A stretch of 64,000 bases of DNA from Aurantiacibacter odishensis (GTDB lineage: Bacteria > Pseudomonadota > Alphaproteobacteria > Sphingomonadales > Sphingomonadaceae), in NCBI RefSeq assembly GCF_003605195.1, contig NZ_QYOS01000018.1, positions 1 to 64,000 of the forward strand, given 5' to 3'. The notes beneath the pieces are model-generated. The model made no database searches. It was not told the DNA's origin and saw only the letters and a list, made by a program, of their open reading frames with translations. The position numbers and the translations under genes were made by a program. Below are positions 25,973 to 34,125 of this stretch, one piece after another (within the stretch, counting starts at the first letter, position 1; each line of letters begins with the position of its first letter).

Positions 25973-26834
25973 GATCGAACAGCTTCATGTATTCGGCACT
26001 GTCGGCAGGGCCCAGACCGCCTGCCACCAGCATCCGGTGCAACTCGGAGACGAGGCCCGTTACAGGCATTGCCGTGCGGGTGGCGAAGGACGATGCCTGC
26101 ACCGTCTCAAGATCCTTCAGCATATTGTCGATCCGGCCCGTAGGCGTGAAGTCGCGCTTGGCCATCTTGGCCATGAATTCCTGCATGATTGCGGAATCAG
26201 CGCGGCCCCCGGCCAGCGCATCGGGGATCAGGGCAGCATCGATGCCCTGGCTCTCGGCGAACTTCACGGCCTCTGCCACGATCATGAAATGCCCCGCGCA
26301 CAGGATCTGGTTCACGAGCTTTACCGTCTGCCCGGCACCTGCATCGCCAAGGTGCGTGCGCCGCGCGGAAAGCAGCGCCAATACAGGCTCTGCTCGCGCC
26401 ACGTCTTCCGGGCGGCCGCCGATCATCAGGGTCATGCGGCCCTCGCGGGCGGCAGGCGCACCGCCCGACAGGGGAGCATCAACCCAGCCCATGCCGCAGC
26501 GCTCGCGCAATTTCCCGGCCATGCTTGCCGTGCGTCCGGGGTCGATGCTCGACATGTCGATCAGGAGAGAATCGCTCCCGCCGCTTTCCGCCACCCCGCC
26601 ATCGCCGAACACGGCCTGTTCCACGATATCGGCGGAGTTCAGGCTGACGAAGACGAACTCCGCCTCGCTTGCAGCCTGCGCGGGAGATGCTGCACGAATG
26701 CCGCCTCGCCCGGCAAGATCTCCGCCCGCATCTTGCGAGACATCGAAGAACGACAACGTGCAGCCCTCGTCGAGCAAGCGGGAGCCAATGGCCGAACCCA
26801 TCACGCCGGCGCCGATCATGGCGACTTTTGTCAT
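25959..26834 (-). CDS. Beta-hydroxyacid dehydrogenase (HIBADH/GarR family)
   Basis: This 291-residue NAD(P)-dependent enzyme belongs to the family of 3-hydroxyisobutyrate, tartronate-semialdehyde and 6-phosphogluconate dehydrogenases. The Rossmann motif GAGVMG is at 8-13, the substrate loop VDAPLSGG at 118-125, and the catalytic lysine at 172 (GAGQTVKLVNQ). Its start overlaps the LacI gene (ATGA). In a gluconate operon it could act on a C3 or C6 hydroxy acid. The substrate cannot be told from sequence. Confidence 0.9.
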   Translation of the reverse strand: MTKVAMIGAGVMGSAIGSRLLDEGCTLSFFDVSQDAGGDLAGRGGIRAASPAQAASEAEFVFVSLNSADIVEQAVFGDGGVAESGGSDSLLIDMSSIDPGRTASMAGKLRERCGMGWVDAPLSGGAPAAREGRMTLMIGGRPEDVARAEPVLALLSARRTHLGDAGAGQTVKLVNQILCAGHFMIVAEAVKFAESQGIDAALIPDALAGGRADSAIMQEFMAKMAKRDFTPTGRIDNMLKDLETVQASSFATRTAMPVTGLVSELHRMLVAGGLGPADSAEYMKLFDLGKE

Positions 26835-27910
26835 GCTTTTCTCACCGATTCCCGTTCCACCACGGAGAGGCCGACATCGACCCTACCGGGACGCGCATTG
26901 CCATCCTCGCCCAGTAAAGCGAGCAGAGTCGCACCGGTACGCCGGCCAAGCTCGTTGAAATCCACATGGATGGTCGTGAGGGGTGGATTGACGATGCGCC
27001 CGATCTCGAAGTCGCCGAAGCCAATTAGCGAAAGCTGATCCGGAATGCTCACGCCCATGCGCTGGCACTGCATCATCGCACCCACCGCGGAAAGATCGGA
27101 CACCGCGAACACGGCTTGGCAATCGGGCGACTTTTCCAGCAATCTACCAATCGCAGCGGCACCGTGATCGTAGCTGAGCGGAGCCTCCCCGTAGCGCAGC
27201 ACCGCATCGGCAGACAGCCCTGCAAGGCGCAATTCATCTTCGAAGCCGCGCATACGTTCTTCACCGCGATGGTCGCGCACTTCACCTTCTACGGTACCGC
27301 CGATGGCACCGATCCGAGTGTGGCCCTTGTCGATCAGATAGCGCGCCGCAGTGCGACCAACCTCATGGTTCGAAAAGCCGATGACGTGGCCGATAGGGCG
27401 GCTCGGAAGGTCGGCAATCTCGATGATCGGCACGTCTGCTGCCAGCAGCAACTTGCTGGCCGCCGGACTGTGGGTCGCGCCGGTCATCACGATGGCTTCA
27501 GGTCGGCGGGCGAGCAGATTACGCAACTGCCGTTCCTCTTCCACCATGTCGTATTCGGTGTAGGCGATCAGGAGGTGGAAATTGGCGTCGCGCAGAGCCT
27601 CTGTCAGGCCGTGGGCAACTGCGGCGAAGTTGGCGTTGGTGAGCGTCGGCAGCATCAACGCGATGAAACCCGTCTTGCGACTGGAAAGGCTCCCTGCCGT
27701 GCGATCGGGCACATAGCCCAGCGCGGCGATAGCCTTCGCCACTTTCTCGCGAGTGGCGGGCAGCACCAGTTCGGGATCGCTGATAGCGCGAGACACAGTC
27801 ATGCGCGAAACCCCGGCGAGCTGGGATACATCGCGGATCGTGGGCCGCCCCGTTGAACGCGGGCCAGCTTTCTTCACCCGATCTGCTTCAGCCATTGAAA
27901 TCAGCCCCAT
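26831..27910 (-). CDS. LacI-family repressor of the catabolic block
   Basis: This 359-residue regulator has an N-terminal helix-turn-helix and hinge (24-80, TIRDVSQLAGVSRMTVSRAI) and a periplasmic-binding-protein-like sugar domain. It resembles the GntR/IdnR gluconate repressors. It is the third gene of the idnD operon, so it is autoregulated through site 3. Four 16-bp operators of LacI type precede the TonB receptor, the MFS gene and the idnD and idnO operons, and this is the only LacI gene in the window. The link between protein and sites is inference. A start at residue 6 is also possible. Confidence 0.92.
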   Translation of the reverse strand: MGLISMAEADRVKKAGPRSTGRPTIRDVSQLAGVSRMTVSRAISDPELVLPATREKVAKAIAALGYVPDRTAGSLSSRKTGFIALMLPTLTNANFAAVAHGLTEALRDANFHLLIAYTEYDMVEEERQLRNLLARRPEAIVMTGATHSPAASKLLLAADVPIIEIADLPSRPIGHVIGFSNHEVGRTAARYLIDKGHTRIGAIGGTVEGEVRDHRGEERMRGFEDELRLAGLSADAVLRYGEAPLSYDHGAAAIGRLLEKSPDCQAVFAVSDLSAVGAMMQCQRMGVSIPDQLSLIGFGDFEIGRIVNPPLTTIHVDFNELGRRTGATLLALLGEDGNARPGRVDVGLSVVERESVRKA

Positions 27911-27921
27911 GCTTCAGACTT

Positions 27922-28257
27922 TCAGCCTTTTGCCGAAAGTCGGTTCTTGCCGCTGATAACATGATAGAAGCGTCCGTCGAACATCTCGAGCAATTCCATC
28001 GTGCAGGCGCGCGCTGCATCGCGGGCAGGAGAGGTGATAGCCTCCTGCATTTTCTCCCGATCCGGGTAGTCCACCTCCTGTATCATGACGACGGGACGCT
28101 CTGTGTCGTCGCAGTCCTCGATGCGGAACATTCGCACTGCCAGCGCATGGGGGAACGCCTGCCACAACGGGGCAAGACGGCTCTCGACCTCTTCGAAGAA
28201 GCGGTCCTCCATGCCGGGCTTGATACGACCTTCGAAAATCGCGCGGCGTGTGATCAT
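27922..28257 (-). CDS. Small dimeric-barrel-like protein of the idnD operon
   Basis: This 111-residue protein reads like a ferredoxin-like alpha/beta-barrel (FEGRIKPGMEDRFFEEVESR, then HALAVRMFRIEDC), a fold shared by EthD-like, antibiotic-monooxygenase-like and sugar-mutarotase proteins. It is fixed in the operon: its ATG overlaps the idnD stop (ATGA) and the LacI gene follows 11 bp after its stop. A role as mutarotase or lactone-handling protein would fit a sugar-acid pathway. I cannot assign it to a family. Confidence 0.75.
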   Translation of the reverse strand: MITRRAIFEGRIKPGMEDRFFEEVESRLAPLWQAFPHALAVRMFRIEDCDDTERPVVMIQEVDYPDREKMQEAITSPARDAARACTMELLEMFDGRFYHVISGKNRLSAKG

Positions 28258-29309
28258 GCCGCCCCTCCCGCGATCGCGAGGTGCAGTTTGACCACGCGGC
28301 TGCGATCTCCGGCAAGAGCAAAGGCCTCTACGGCATCTTCCAACGCATATGTTCCCGACAGGATCGGCGATACGTCGATCTTCCCGCTGGTGATGAGCTG
28401 AGCAGCAAGGCGGAATTCGTCGTGAGCGCGGAAAGCGCCGACCAGCTCGATCTCGCGCGTCTGCACCGGGTTGATCGGGATCGCCACCTCGCCAGGCGGC
28501 ATCATGCCCAGTTGCACGATGCGTCCTCCGCGCCGCATCACCGGGAAAAGCGAAGCTAGCGCCGCCGGCGAGCCGGACGCCTCGAGAGCCACGTCGAAAT
28601 GGCTATCGTCGTCGGAGAAAGCGGCGAGCCCGTCGGGATCGCTCGCCACGTTGACGACCGCATCGACGCCGATCTCCTTCTTCGCCACGCGTAGCGCTGC
28701 GTCCTCGATATCCGTGGCGACGACGAAGGCCGCACCTGCGTGGATGGCCGACAATGCAGTCAGGAGACCAATCGGGCCGGACCCCGTCACGATCACGCGC
28801 TTGCCGCGAAGGTCGCCTGCACGGGTGACGGCGTGAAGGCCGACGGACAGCGGCTCTGCCACGGACAGCGCGAGCAGATCCGTATCCTGCGGAACCGGGA
28901 TGACCTGGTCCTGTCGCAATACGATCCGGCGAGCGAAGCCGCCTTGCACGTGCGGAAAGCGTCCTGCACTGCCGAGGAATTTCATGTCGAGGCAAAGGTT
29001 GGACCGACCTGCGCGGCAATAGCGGCAGGACAGGCAAGGTTTGCTGGGATCGAGCGCGGCCTTCATTCCCGGCTCCAGCGCCGTGACCGAAGATCCGACG
29101 GCCGCCACCGTTCCCGATATCTCGTGCCCAAGGACCATCGGTTCGCGGATCGAAAAGTCGCCCACGCCCCCACGGTGATAGTAATGAAGGTCCGAGCCGC
29201 AGATGCCGCCGTAAGCTACACTCACCAGGACCTCGTCAGGGGCAAGCTCACCCGGATCGAATTCCTCAACGCGCAAATCGCGTGCGCCATGACAAACGGC
29301 TGCCAGCAT
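28254..29309 (-). CDS. idnD: L-idonate 5-dehydrogenase-like zinc dehydrogenase
   Basis: This 351-residue medium-chain dehydrogenase should oxidise L-idonate to 5-ketogluconate with NAD(P)+. Catalytic zinc ligands Cys37 (GGICGSDLHYY), His62-Glu63 and Glu152 are present. The structural zinc cysteines are 92, 95, 98 and 106 (CLSCRYCRAGRSNLC). The Rossmann motif GSGPIG lies at 176-181. Sorbitol and threonine dehydrogenases share this fold, but the gluconokinase, LacI and gluconate 5-dehydrogenase neighbours favour idonate. It is the first gene of a six-gene minus-strand cluster, with operator site 3 25 bp upstream. Confidence 0.88.
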   Translation of the reverse strand: MLAAVCHGARDLRVEEFDPGELAPDEVLVSVAYGGICGSDLHYYHRGGVGDFSIREPMVLGHEISGTVAAVGSSVTALEPGMKAALDPSKPCLSCRYCRAGRSNLCLDMKFLGSAGRFPHVQGGFARRIVLRQDQVIPVPQDTDLLALSVAEPLSVGLHAVTRAGDLRGKRVIVTGSGPIGLLTALSAIHAGAAFVVATDIEDAALRVAKKEIGVDAVVNVASDPDGLAAFSDDDSHFDVALEASGSPAALASLFPVMRRGGRIVQLGMMPPGEVAIPINPVQTREIELVGAFRAHDEFRLAAQLITSGKIDVSPILSGTYALEDAVEAFALAGDRSRVVKLHLAIAGGAA

Positions 29310-29333
29310 ACCTTAGTATCCTCTCAAACAATT

Positions 29334-29349
29334 ATGGGACCGATATCAT
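29334..29349 (-). promoter_or_regulatory. LacI-type operator, site 3 (idnD operon)
   Basis: On the minus strand it reads ATGATATCGGTCCCAT, 14 of 16 bases identical to sites 1 and 2, 25 bp before the idnD start. The spacing to the start codon is nearly that of site 2. Confidence 0.7.
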
Positions 29350-29456
29350 CGAAAAGTGATTAGGGCAAACTCCTCTTCGGATTTCTGGCCAGTTGAGTCC
29401 ATCTTCCGATACGATTTCGTGCGCTCTGCCGCAGGGCTCGCAAATCGGCGGTTGTA

Positions 29457-29472
29457 ATGTGACCGGTCCCTT
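29457..29472 (+). promoter_or_regulatory. LacI-type operator, site 4 (idnO operon)
   Basis: ATGTGACCGGTCCCTT matches the reverse complement of sites 1 and 2 at 13 of 16 bases. It contains the perfect core GACCGGTC and lies 33 bp before the expected idnO start. Sites 3 and 4 stand 107 bp apart between divergent operons, so DNA looping by a tetrameric repressor is possible. Confidence 0.65.
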
Positions 29473-29505
29473 TCTATGCATGGGAAAAATAGGAGGGGAC
29501 GGTTC

Positions 29506-30263
29506 ATACTCTTTTTGATCTAACGGGACGCACGGCACTGATCACAGGCTCGTCGCAGGGAATCGGGCGTTCGCTGGCCGAAGCGCTCGCTGGTGCCGGC
29601 GCACACGTGGTGCTCAATGGACGCAATTCCGAAAGCCTTTCGCAGGCTGCTCGTGAACTCGCGGAAACGGGTGCGTCGGTCAGCAGCGCAGCATTCGACG
29701 TAACCGATGCCGATGCCGTGGCAGACGCCGTGGCAGAGATAGAAGCCGAGAGCGCGATCGACATTCTCGTCAATAACGCCGGCATCCAGAGGCGCGGCCC
29801 GTTGCAGGATTTCGAGGACGGCGACTGGCGCGAACTCATGTCGACCAACGTCGACGGTGTCTATTACGCGAGCAAGCACGTCGCCCGGCATATGCTGGAG
29901 CGGGGACGCGGCAAGGTCATCAACATCGCCAGCGTGCAAAGCGAACTCGCACGGCCCGGCATCGCACCCTATACGGCGGCAAAAGGCGCCGTGCGGAACT
30001 TTACCCGCGGCATGTGTGCGGACTGGGCTGCCTCTGGGCTCCAGATCAATGCCATCGCGCCCGGATATTTCGACACGCCGCTCAACGCGGCGCTCGTCGC
30101 CGATCCCGAATTCGACGCCTGGATCCGCAAGCGAACGCCAGCAGGCCGCTGGGGAGATCTGAAGGATCTGCACGGCATCGCCATTTTCCTCGCATCATCC
30201 GCATCCGACTTCGTCAACGGACAGACGATTTATGTCGATGGCGGCATAACCACAGTGATCTGA
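29506..30263 (+). CDS. idnO: Gluconate 5-dehydrogenase-like SDR with damaged start codon
   Basis: This short-chain dehydrogenase of about 252 residues should reduce 5-ketogluconate to D-gluconate. It has the cofactor motif TGSSQGIG, NNAG, and the catalytic Ser with YTAAK. The frame (TLFDLTGRTALITGSSQGIG) is open back to TAG at 29490-29492 but has no ATG, GTG or TTG until 29607, inside the Rossmann fold. A fine ribosome site AGGAGG (29491-29496) is followed by ATACTC at 29506, where ATGACTC would give the usual M-T-L-F-D-L. One G appears deleted, either a real lesion or a base-calling error. The next gene starts 2 bp after the stop. Confidence 0.85.
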
Positions 30264-30265
30264 TC

Positions 30266-31213
30266 ATGGCGCAAGACAAGCCCGCTGCCGTGCAGCTTTG
30301 CCGCTTTTCCGACTATCTCGAAAACGCACTGGCAGAGCGATTGCGCCTCTTCCGCTGGTTCGATGAGGACGATGCAAGCCGCGCCGCATTCCTCGATGGC
30401 ATGGGAAAGGAATGCCATCTTGTTGTCACCGGCGGACACATAGGCTGCGCCAACGATCTCATCGACAGCCTGCCGTCGCTGAAACTGATCGCCATAAACG
30501 GGGTCGGTTTCGACAAGGTCGATCTCCCCCACGCCTCTGCACGCGGAGTGGCTGTCAGCAATACGCCAGACGTGCTGACCGATGATGTCGCGGACCTGGC
30601 GCTCGGTCTCGTGATTGCCCTGAAGCGCGGCATCGCCAGCGGCGATGTTCATGTTCGCGCCGGAAAATGGGCAGACGGAGAATTGCCACTTGGCCGCAAG
30701 GTGACAGGATCACGCTTCGGTGTGCTTGGCCTTGGCCGCATCGGGCACGCCATCGCTGATCGTTGCGCCCCCATGGGAGAAGTGGGCTACTGGTCTCGCA
30801 CGGCGAAAGACGTTCCCTTCCATTATTGTTCGACAGTGCATGAACTGGCGCGATGGAGCGACGTGCTGATCGTTGCGTGTGCAGCCACGCCTGAGACTCA
30901 AAAAGTGGTCGATGGTGCCCTGCTGGAGAGGCTTGGCCGCGAAGGGGTGCTGGTGAATGTCGCTCGCGGATCCGTGGTCGACGAACAGGCGGTTATTGCG
31001 GCGCTGGAATCCAGACAAATTGCTGGCGCTGCCCTGGACGTGTTCGAGAAGGAGCCGCAGGTTCCCGAAGCCCTGCGGCACAGCGAGAACACCGTGTTGA
31101 CCCCGCACGTTGGCAGTGCAACGGTGGAAACACGCAAGGCGATGGCGGACCTCGTCATCGCCAATGTGGACGCTGTTCTTGCGGGTGATCCGCCCTGCAC
31201 GCCCGTCGCGTGA
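30266..31213 (+). CDS. D-2-hydroxyacid dehydrogenase (2-ketogluconate reductase-like)
   Basis: This 315-residue enzyme of the D-isomer 2-hydroxyacid dehydrogenase family resembles GhrB/TkrA, which reduce 2-ketogluconate, hydroxypyruvate and glyoxylate. The Rossmann motif GLGRIG is at 155-160; the catalytic Arg ([10 protein letters not shown]), Glu (FEKEP) and His (TPHVGSAT) are intact. The ATG at 30266 follows the idnO stop by 2 bp, and the end overlaps the next gene as GTGA. With idnO it would bring both keto-gluconates to gluconate. Confidence 0.9.
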   Translation: MAQDKPAAVQLCRFSDYLENALAERLRLFRWFDEDDASRAAFLDGMGKECHLVVTGGHIGCANDLIDSLPSLKLIAINGVGFDKVDLPHASARGVAVSNTPDVLTDDVADLALGLVIALKRGIASGDVHVRAGKWADGELPLGRKVTGSRFGVLGLGRIGHAIADRCAPMGEVGYWSRTAKDVPFHYCSTVHELARWSDVLIVACAATPETQKVVDGALLERLGREGVLVNVARGSVVDEQAVIAALESRQIAGAALDVFEKEPQVPEALRHSENTVLTPHVGSATVETRKAMADLVIANVDAVLAGDPPCTPVA

Positions 31214-31950
31214 ACGGCGTCGCCGTAATCACCGGCGCTGGCAGCGGGATCGGCCGCGCCAGCGCTCTCGGGCTATCGCAGGCCGGTTGGCGCGTTGTTC
31301 TGGCAGGTCGCAGGCCCGAGCCGCTCGCAGATCTGGCCTCATCCATCGGCAAGTCCGCACTCGCCCTTCCAACCGACGTGGCCGACAGCGCGTCTGTCGA
31401 TGGCCTTTTTGCTGAGACGGTCGAGCGGTTTGGCCGGGTCGACCTGTTGTTCAATAATGCCGGCCTGTCACTGCCAGCCACGCGGATAGACTCGGTGGGC
31501 GACGAGGACTGGGACCGGCTTGTCGAGGTCAATCTCTCGGGCGCATTCCGCTGTCTGCGCGCCGCCTTCCGCGTCATGCGAGACCAGTCGCCGCAAGGCG
31601 GACGCATCATCAACAACGGCTCGATCTCGGCGCATGCCCCAAGACTTCATTCAGCCGCCTACACGGCCACGAAGCACGCGATCACCGGCCTTACCCGCTC
31701 CGCCTCGCTGGACGGACGCGAACTCAACATCGCCTGCGGTCAGATCGATATAGGCAACGCCGCAACCGATATGGCCAGCGGAGCGGTCGATGGGATGCTG
31801 CAGGCTGACGGCTCGATCCGCGCCGAGCCGGTGATGAACGTGGACGATGTCGCCCGCGCTGTAGTTCATATGGCCGAGCTTCCGCTCGAGGCGAATGTGC
31901 AGTTCATGACCATTATGGCGACTACGATGCCGTTCGTTGGGCGCGGCTAG
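31210..31950 (+). CDS. Short-chain dehydrogenase/reductase
   Basis: This 246-residue SDR has cofactor motif TGAGSGIG near the N-terminus, NNAG, catalytic Ser (GSISAHAP) and YTATKHA. The start is GTG within the overlap GTGA with the preceding stop, so it is coupled to the 2-hydroxyacid dehydrogenase. It closely follows the pattern of sugar-alcohol or sugar-acid oxidoreductases, but the substrate is unknown. It is the last gene before the island end. Confidence 0.88.
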   Translation: MNGVAVITGAGSGIGRASALGLSQAGWRVVLAGRRPEPLADLASSIGKSALALPTDVADSASVDGLFAETVERFGRVDLLFNNAGLSLPATRIDSVGDEDWDRLVEVNLSGAFRCLRAAFRVMRDQSPQGGRIINNGSISAHAPRLHSAAYTATKHAITGLTRSASLDGRELNIACGQIDIGNAATDMASGAVDGMLQADGSIRAEPVMNVDDVARAVVHMAELPLEANVQFMTIMATTMPFVGRG

Positions 31951-32221
31951 GTAGAATGTCCGATCTCGGGGCCAAGTGAAGTTTCTAGGTCGGGAATAAG
32001 AACGCGGAACTGCCATTCAGTCGAAACTCAACGAACGTCGGCTTTTTGACCAAGGCGCCAGCATCTCGAATGACTGAAATTAGGGCGCAAAGAAGACATC
32101 AGAAGCGCGATTCGCGAGCGCATCTTTGCCAGCCGGGACTCGTATCCGTTTCAGCTCTAGGGCAAAGGGGCCTCTATCGGGGCTTCACCTATATGGAGAT
32201 CGAACGAATACATATTTAACA

Positions 32222-32237
32222 GATCTATAGATAGATC
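32222..32237. repeat. Palindrome beside attR
   Basis: GATCTAT-AG-ATAGATC lies 4 bp before the attR core. It may be an arm site bound by integrase or AlpA-like protein during excision. No equivalent was seen at attL. Confidence 0.4.
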
Positions 32238-32241
32238 CCGT

Positions 32242-32274
32242 GAGTCCTCTTCTGGCACCATTTACACATTCGCC
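32242..32274 (+). repeat. attR: right direct repeat of the tRNA-Leu island
   Basis: These 33 bases repeat the tRNA-Leu 3' end (from GAGTCCTCTTCTGG through CACCATTTACACATTCGCC) with one G fewer than attL. The 30.6 kb between the copies is the island. Sequence identity stops right after this core on both sides. Confidence 0.9.
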
Positions 32275-32290
32275 AGAGCAGGCGAATGTG
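32265..32290 (+). terminator. Hairpin spanning the attR edge
   Basis: CACATTCGCC and GGCGAATGTG form a perfect 10-bp stem with a 6-base loop. At attL only the left arm is present. This suggests the full hairpin is the original downstream flank, perhaps the terminator, of tRNA-Leu before the island entered. Confidence 0.55.
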
Positions 32291-32397
32291 CAGAAAACTT
32301 CGCCAACGGAGATTTTATCGGTCGCCTTTGTACGCTGCTGTGCGCGATCTGGCGCTGACGACAAGCGAATTTGGGGGTCAAGTGAGTGTTGCATTGC

Positions 32398-32952
32398 TTA
32401 ACGTGTGATGCTCGCCTCGGCCATCATCGCGTCGATCTCGTCCGACCACCATTGCATCATTGCTACGCGCCCGTCCGCAATATGCCGTGCGGTTGTAGAT
32501 TGCGCGGACGGATTCGAGTCTTGGTGGGCTAAAGCTCGTTCGATCGCGTCTGCATTCCTTTTGCCGCTCTCGTTCAAAAGCGAGCTCGCTGTTGAACCAT
32601 AGCTGTGAGCGATCATCCTACCGCCGTAGCCGGGGCGCCGCAGAGCACCGTTGATTGCATTCTCCGAAGGCGGCTTTTTGGAATTGTCGCTGGGAAATAC
32701 ATACTCGCTGTATGCAGCGGTATCTTGCATCGACCGGATCGTTTCCAGTGCCTGACGCGATAGGGGAACCCGATGCTCCCGCCGCACCTTCATCTGCTCG
32801 GCTGGTATAATCCAACAGGCATCATCGAGATTAACGTCAGCCCATCGCATGGTGCGCAGTTCGCCTGTCGCTCGCATGGATTTCTCCGACCAACATATAG
32901 CCTTTGCAGGTCTGGATGGATGGCACCATAACCGGATCAGGCGCTTGACCAC
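32398..32952 (-). pseudogene. Decayed P4-type integrase remnant
   Basis: Only the catalytic half of a second integrase remains (TGELRTMRWADVNLDDACWI, later SSLLNESGKRNADAIERALAHQD), clearly homologous to the one at 1815-3008. The first catalytic Arg position is altered (ATGEL for RPGEL) and HGLR has become HSYG. After HQDSN the protein continues in another frame (VRAIYNRTAY), which holds the nucleophilic Tyr, codon at 32495-32497. The original frame returns near RVAMMQWW, so two compensating frameshifts are present. It cannot be active. It marks an older integration at the same tRNA. Confidence 0.85.
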
Positions 32953-32955
32953 GCC

Positions 32956-33342
32956 CTAGCCCACGGGCGTCATGCCCTCGGGATGCCAGGTGAACTCCGC
33001 GCGCAGTCCATCCGGATCGGGAACGAACAGCGCTCTGGCACCATGCAAATCCTGAACCGGCTGTGCGTCGAGACCTGCTGCGATCAATGCGGTGCGCAAC
33101 CTATCGACCGCCTCGGCACAATCCATCGAGAGCCCCCAGTGGTTCACCCCTGCACCATAACGCTCATAAGGCCCCGTCTCCGGGTTCGCAGTCATGAACT
33201 GGAGATAGAATCCCTCGCCATCGGTCCAGATGCCGTTCTTGACCTTTTGAAAGCCGACGAGAGGCAGGAGGGTCTCGTAGTGATGGTCTGCCGCCTCTCG
33301 ATCCCGCGAGGCGATAGTAAGATGATCCAGTTTAGCAGGCAC
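32956..33342 (-). CDS. VOC-family (glyoxalase/dioxygenase-fold) protein
   Basis: This 128-residue protein of the vicinal oxygen chelate superfamily opens with LDHLTIASRD and contains GVNHWGLSMD and FVPDPDGLRAEFTWHP. Metal-ligand positions are plausible (His near the N-terminus, His in VNHW, Glu in AEF). The start GTG at 33342 has AAGGA nine bases upstream and gives the family-typical N-terminus; the longer frame to 33417 has none. Members detoxify or modify small molecules. It lies in the same direction as the azoreductase gene. Confidence 0.8.
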   Translation of the reverse strand: MPAKLDHLTIASRDREAADHHYETLLPLVGFQKVKNGIWTDGEGFYLQFMTANPETGPYERYGAGVNHWGLSMDCAEAVDRLRTALIAAGLDAQPVQDLHGARALFVPDPDGLRAEFTWHPEGMTPVG

Positions 33343-33379
33343 TTTAAGCGGTCCTTCCAGTAAGTAATCTGCTCGTGAG

Positions 33380-34054
33380 CTATGCTGCCGACTTTCGGGG
33401 AGCCGAAAGCGGTGCACACGCGCCTGTCAGCGTGTCGATCAGCGGGTCGATCGCTGCATAGGCAGCATCGCGCGAAGCCTGGAAGCGTTCATCGCCGAAC
33501 TCCTGGTACTCTATTCCGACGTGGTGGAACGCTTCGACGCCAAGATAGCGCGAAGCCGTGCGCACGTGCGGAGTCAGGCTGTCGCGTCCTTCGTTGAGGC
33601 CTCCGGGAGCGAATCCGAATTCGCCCCAGGATGTGAGCAGGACGAGAGTCTTGCCCGCGAACACCGGTTCGAGTGGTGCATCGCCGCGGGCAAGATCGAA
33701 GGTGAACGTCTTGTCGACCCTCACGACCTGGTCGAACCACGCCTTGAGCGCCGCTGGCATGCCGTAGTTGTACATCGGCGTTGCCATGACGAGAATATCC
33801 GCACTTGCGACCTCCGCGATCAGTTCATCGGATAGCGCAAGCAGTGCTTCCTGGCTGGATGATCGCTCTGTCGCGAACGCCGCTGCGATCCAGTCCTCGG
33901 TGATGAACGGAGGCGGGTTGCTTCCGACGTCGCGCAGGACGATCTCATCATGAGGCCTTCGCGCCTGCCAGCCTTGCAGGAAGTTGTCCGCCAGAGCTCG
34001 TGTCAAGGAGCGCGAGGTGCGGGCGCTGGCATCGATGCGTAGCAGTCTGGTCAT
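33380..34054 (-). CDS. azoR: FMN-dependent NADH-azoreductase/quinone reductase
   Basis: This 224-residue flavodoxin-like enzyme reduces quinones and azo compounds with NADH in the cytoplasm. It begins MTRLLRIDASARTSRSLT, the FMN phosphate loop, and has ATPMYNYGMPAALKAWFDQV, the signature of AzoR, and later LLTSWGEFGF. The ATG at 34054 is behind AGGAGA; a longer frame to 34144 has no comparable site. Together with the flavoprotein and thiol genes upstream it suggests redox stress handling. Confidence 0.9.
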   Translation of the reverse strand: MTRLLRIDASARTSRSLTRALADNFLQGWQARRPHDEIVLRDVGSNPPPFITEDWIAAAFATERSSSQEALLALSDELIAEVASADILVMATPMYNYGMPAALKAWFDQVVRVDKTFTFDLARGDAPLEPVFAGKTLVLLTSWGEFGFAPGGLNEGRDSLTPHVRTASRYLGVEAFHHVGIEYQEFGDERFQASRDAAYAAIDPLIDTLTGACAPLSAPRKSAA

Positions 34055-34125
34055 TTTTGCTATCTCCTGAAATGATGGTTGGAAGCTTGAAACACTGGGG
34101 AACTCGCGGGCCGTTTGCCCAGCAT

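Larger units (their letters stand above)
31951..32397. other. Island right boundary without genes
   Basis: These 447 bp hold no coding sequence I can support. They contain a 16-bp palindrome (32222-32237), the right attachment repeat (32242-32274) and a hairpin (32265-32290), then the 3' end of an integrase remnant. Confidence 0.7.
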
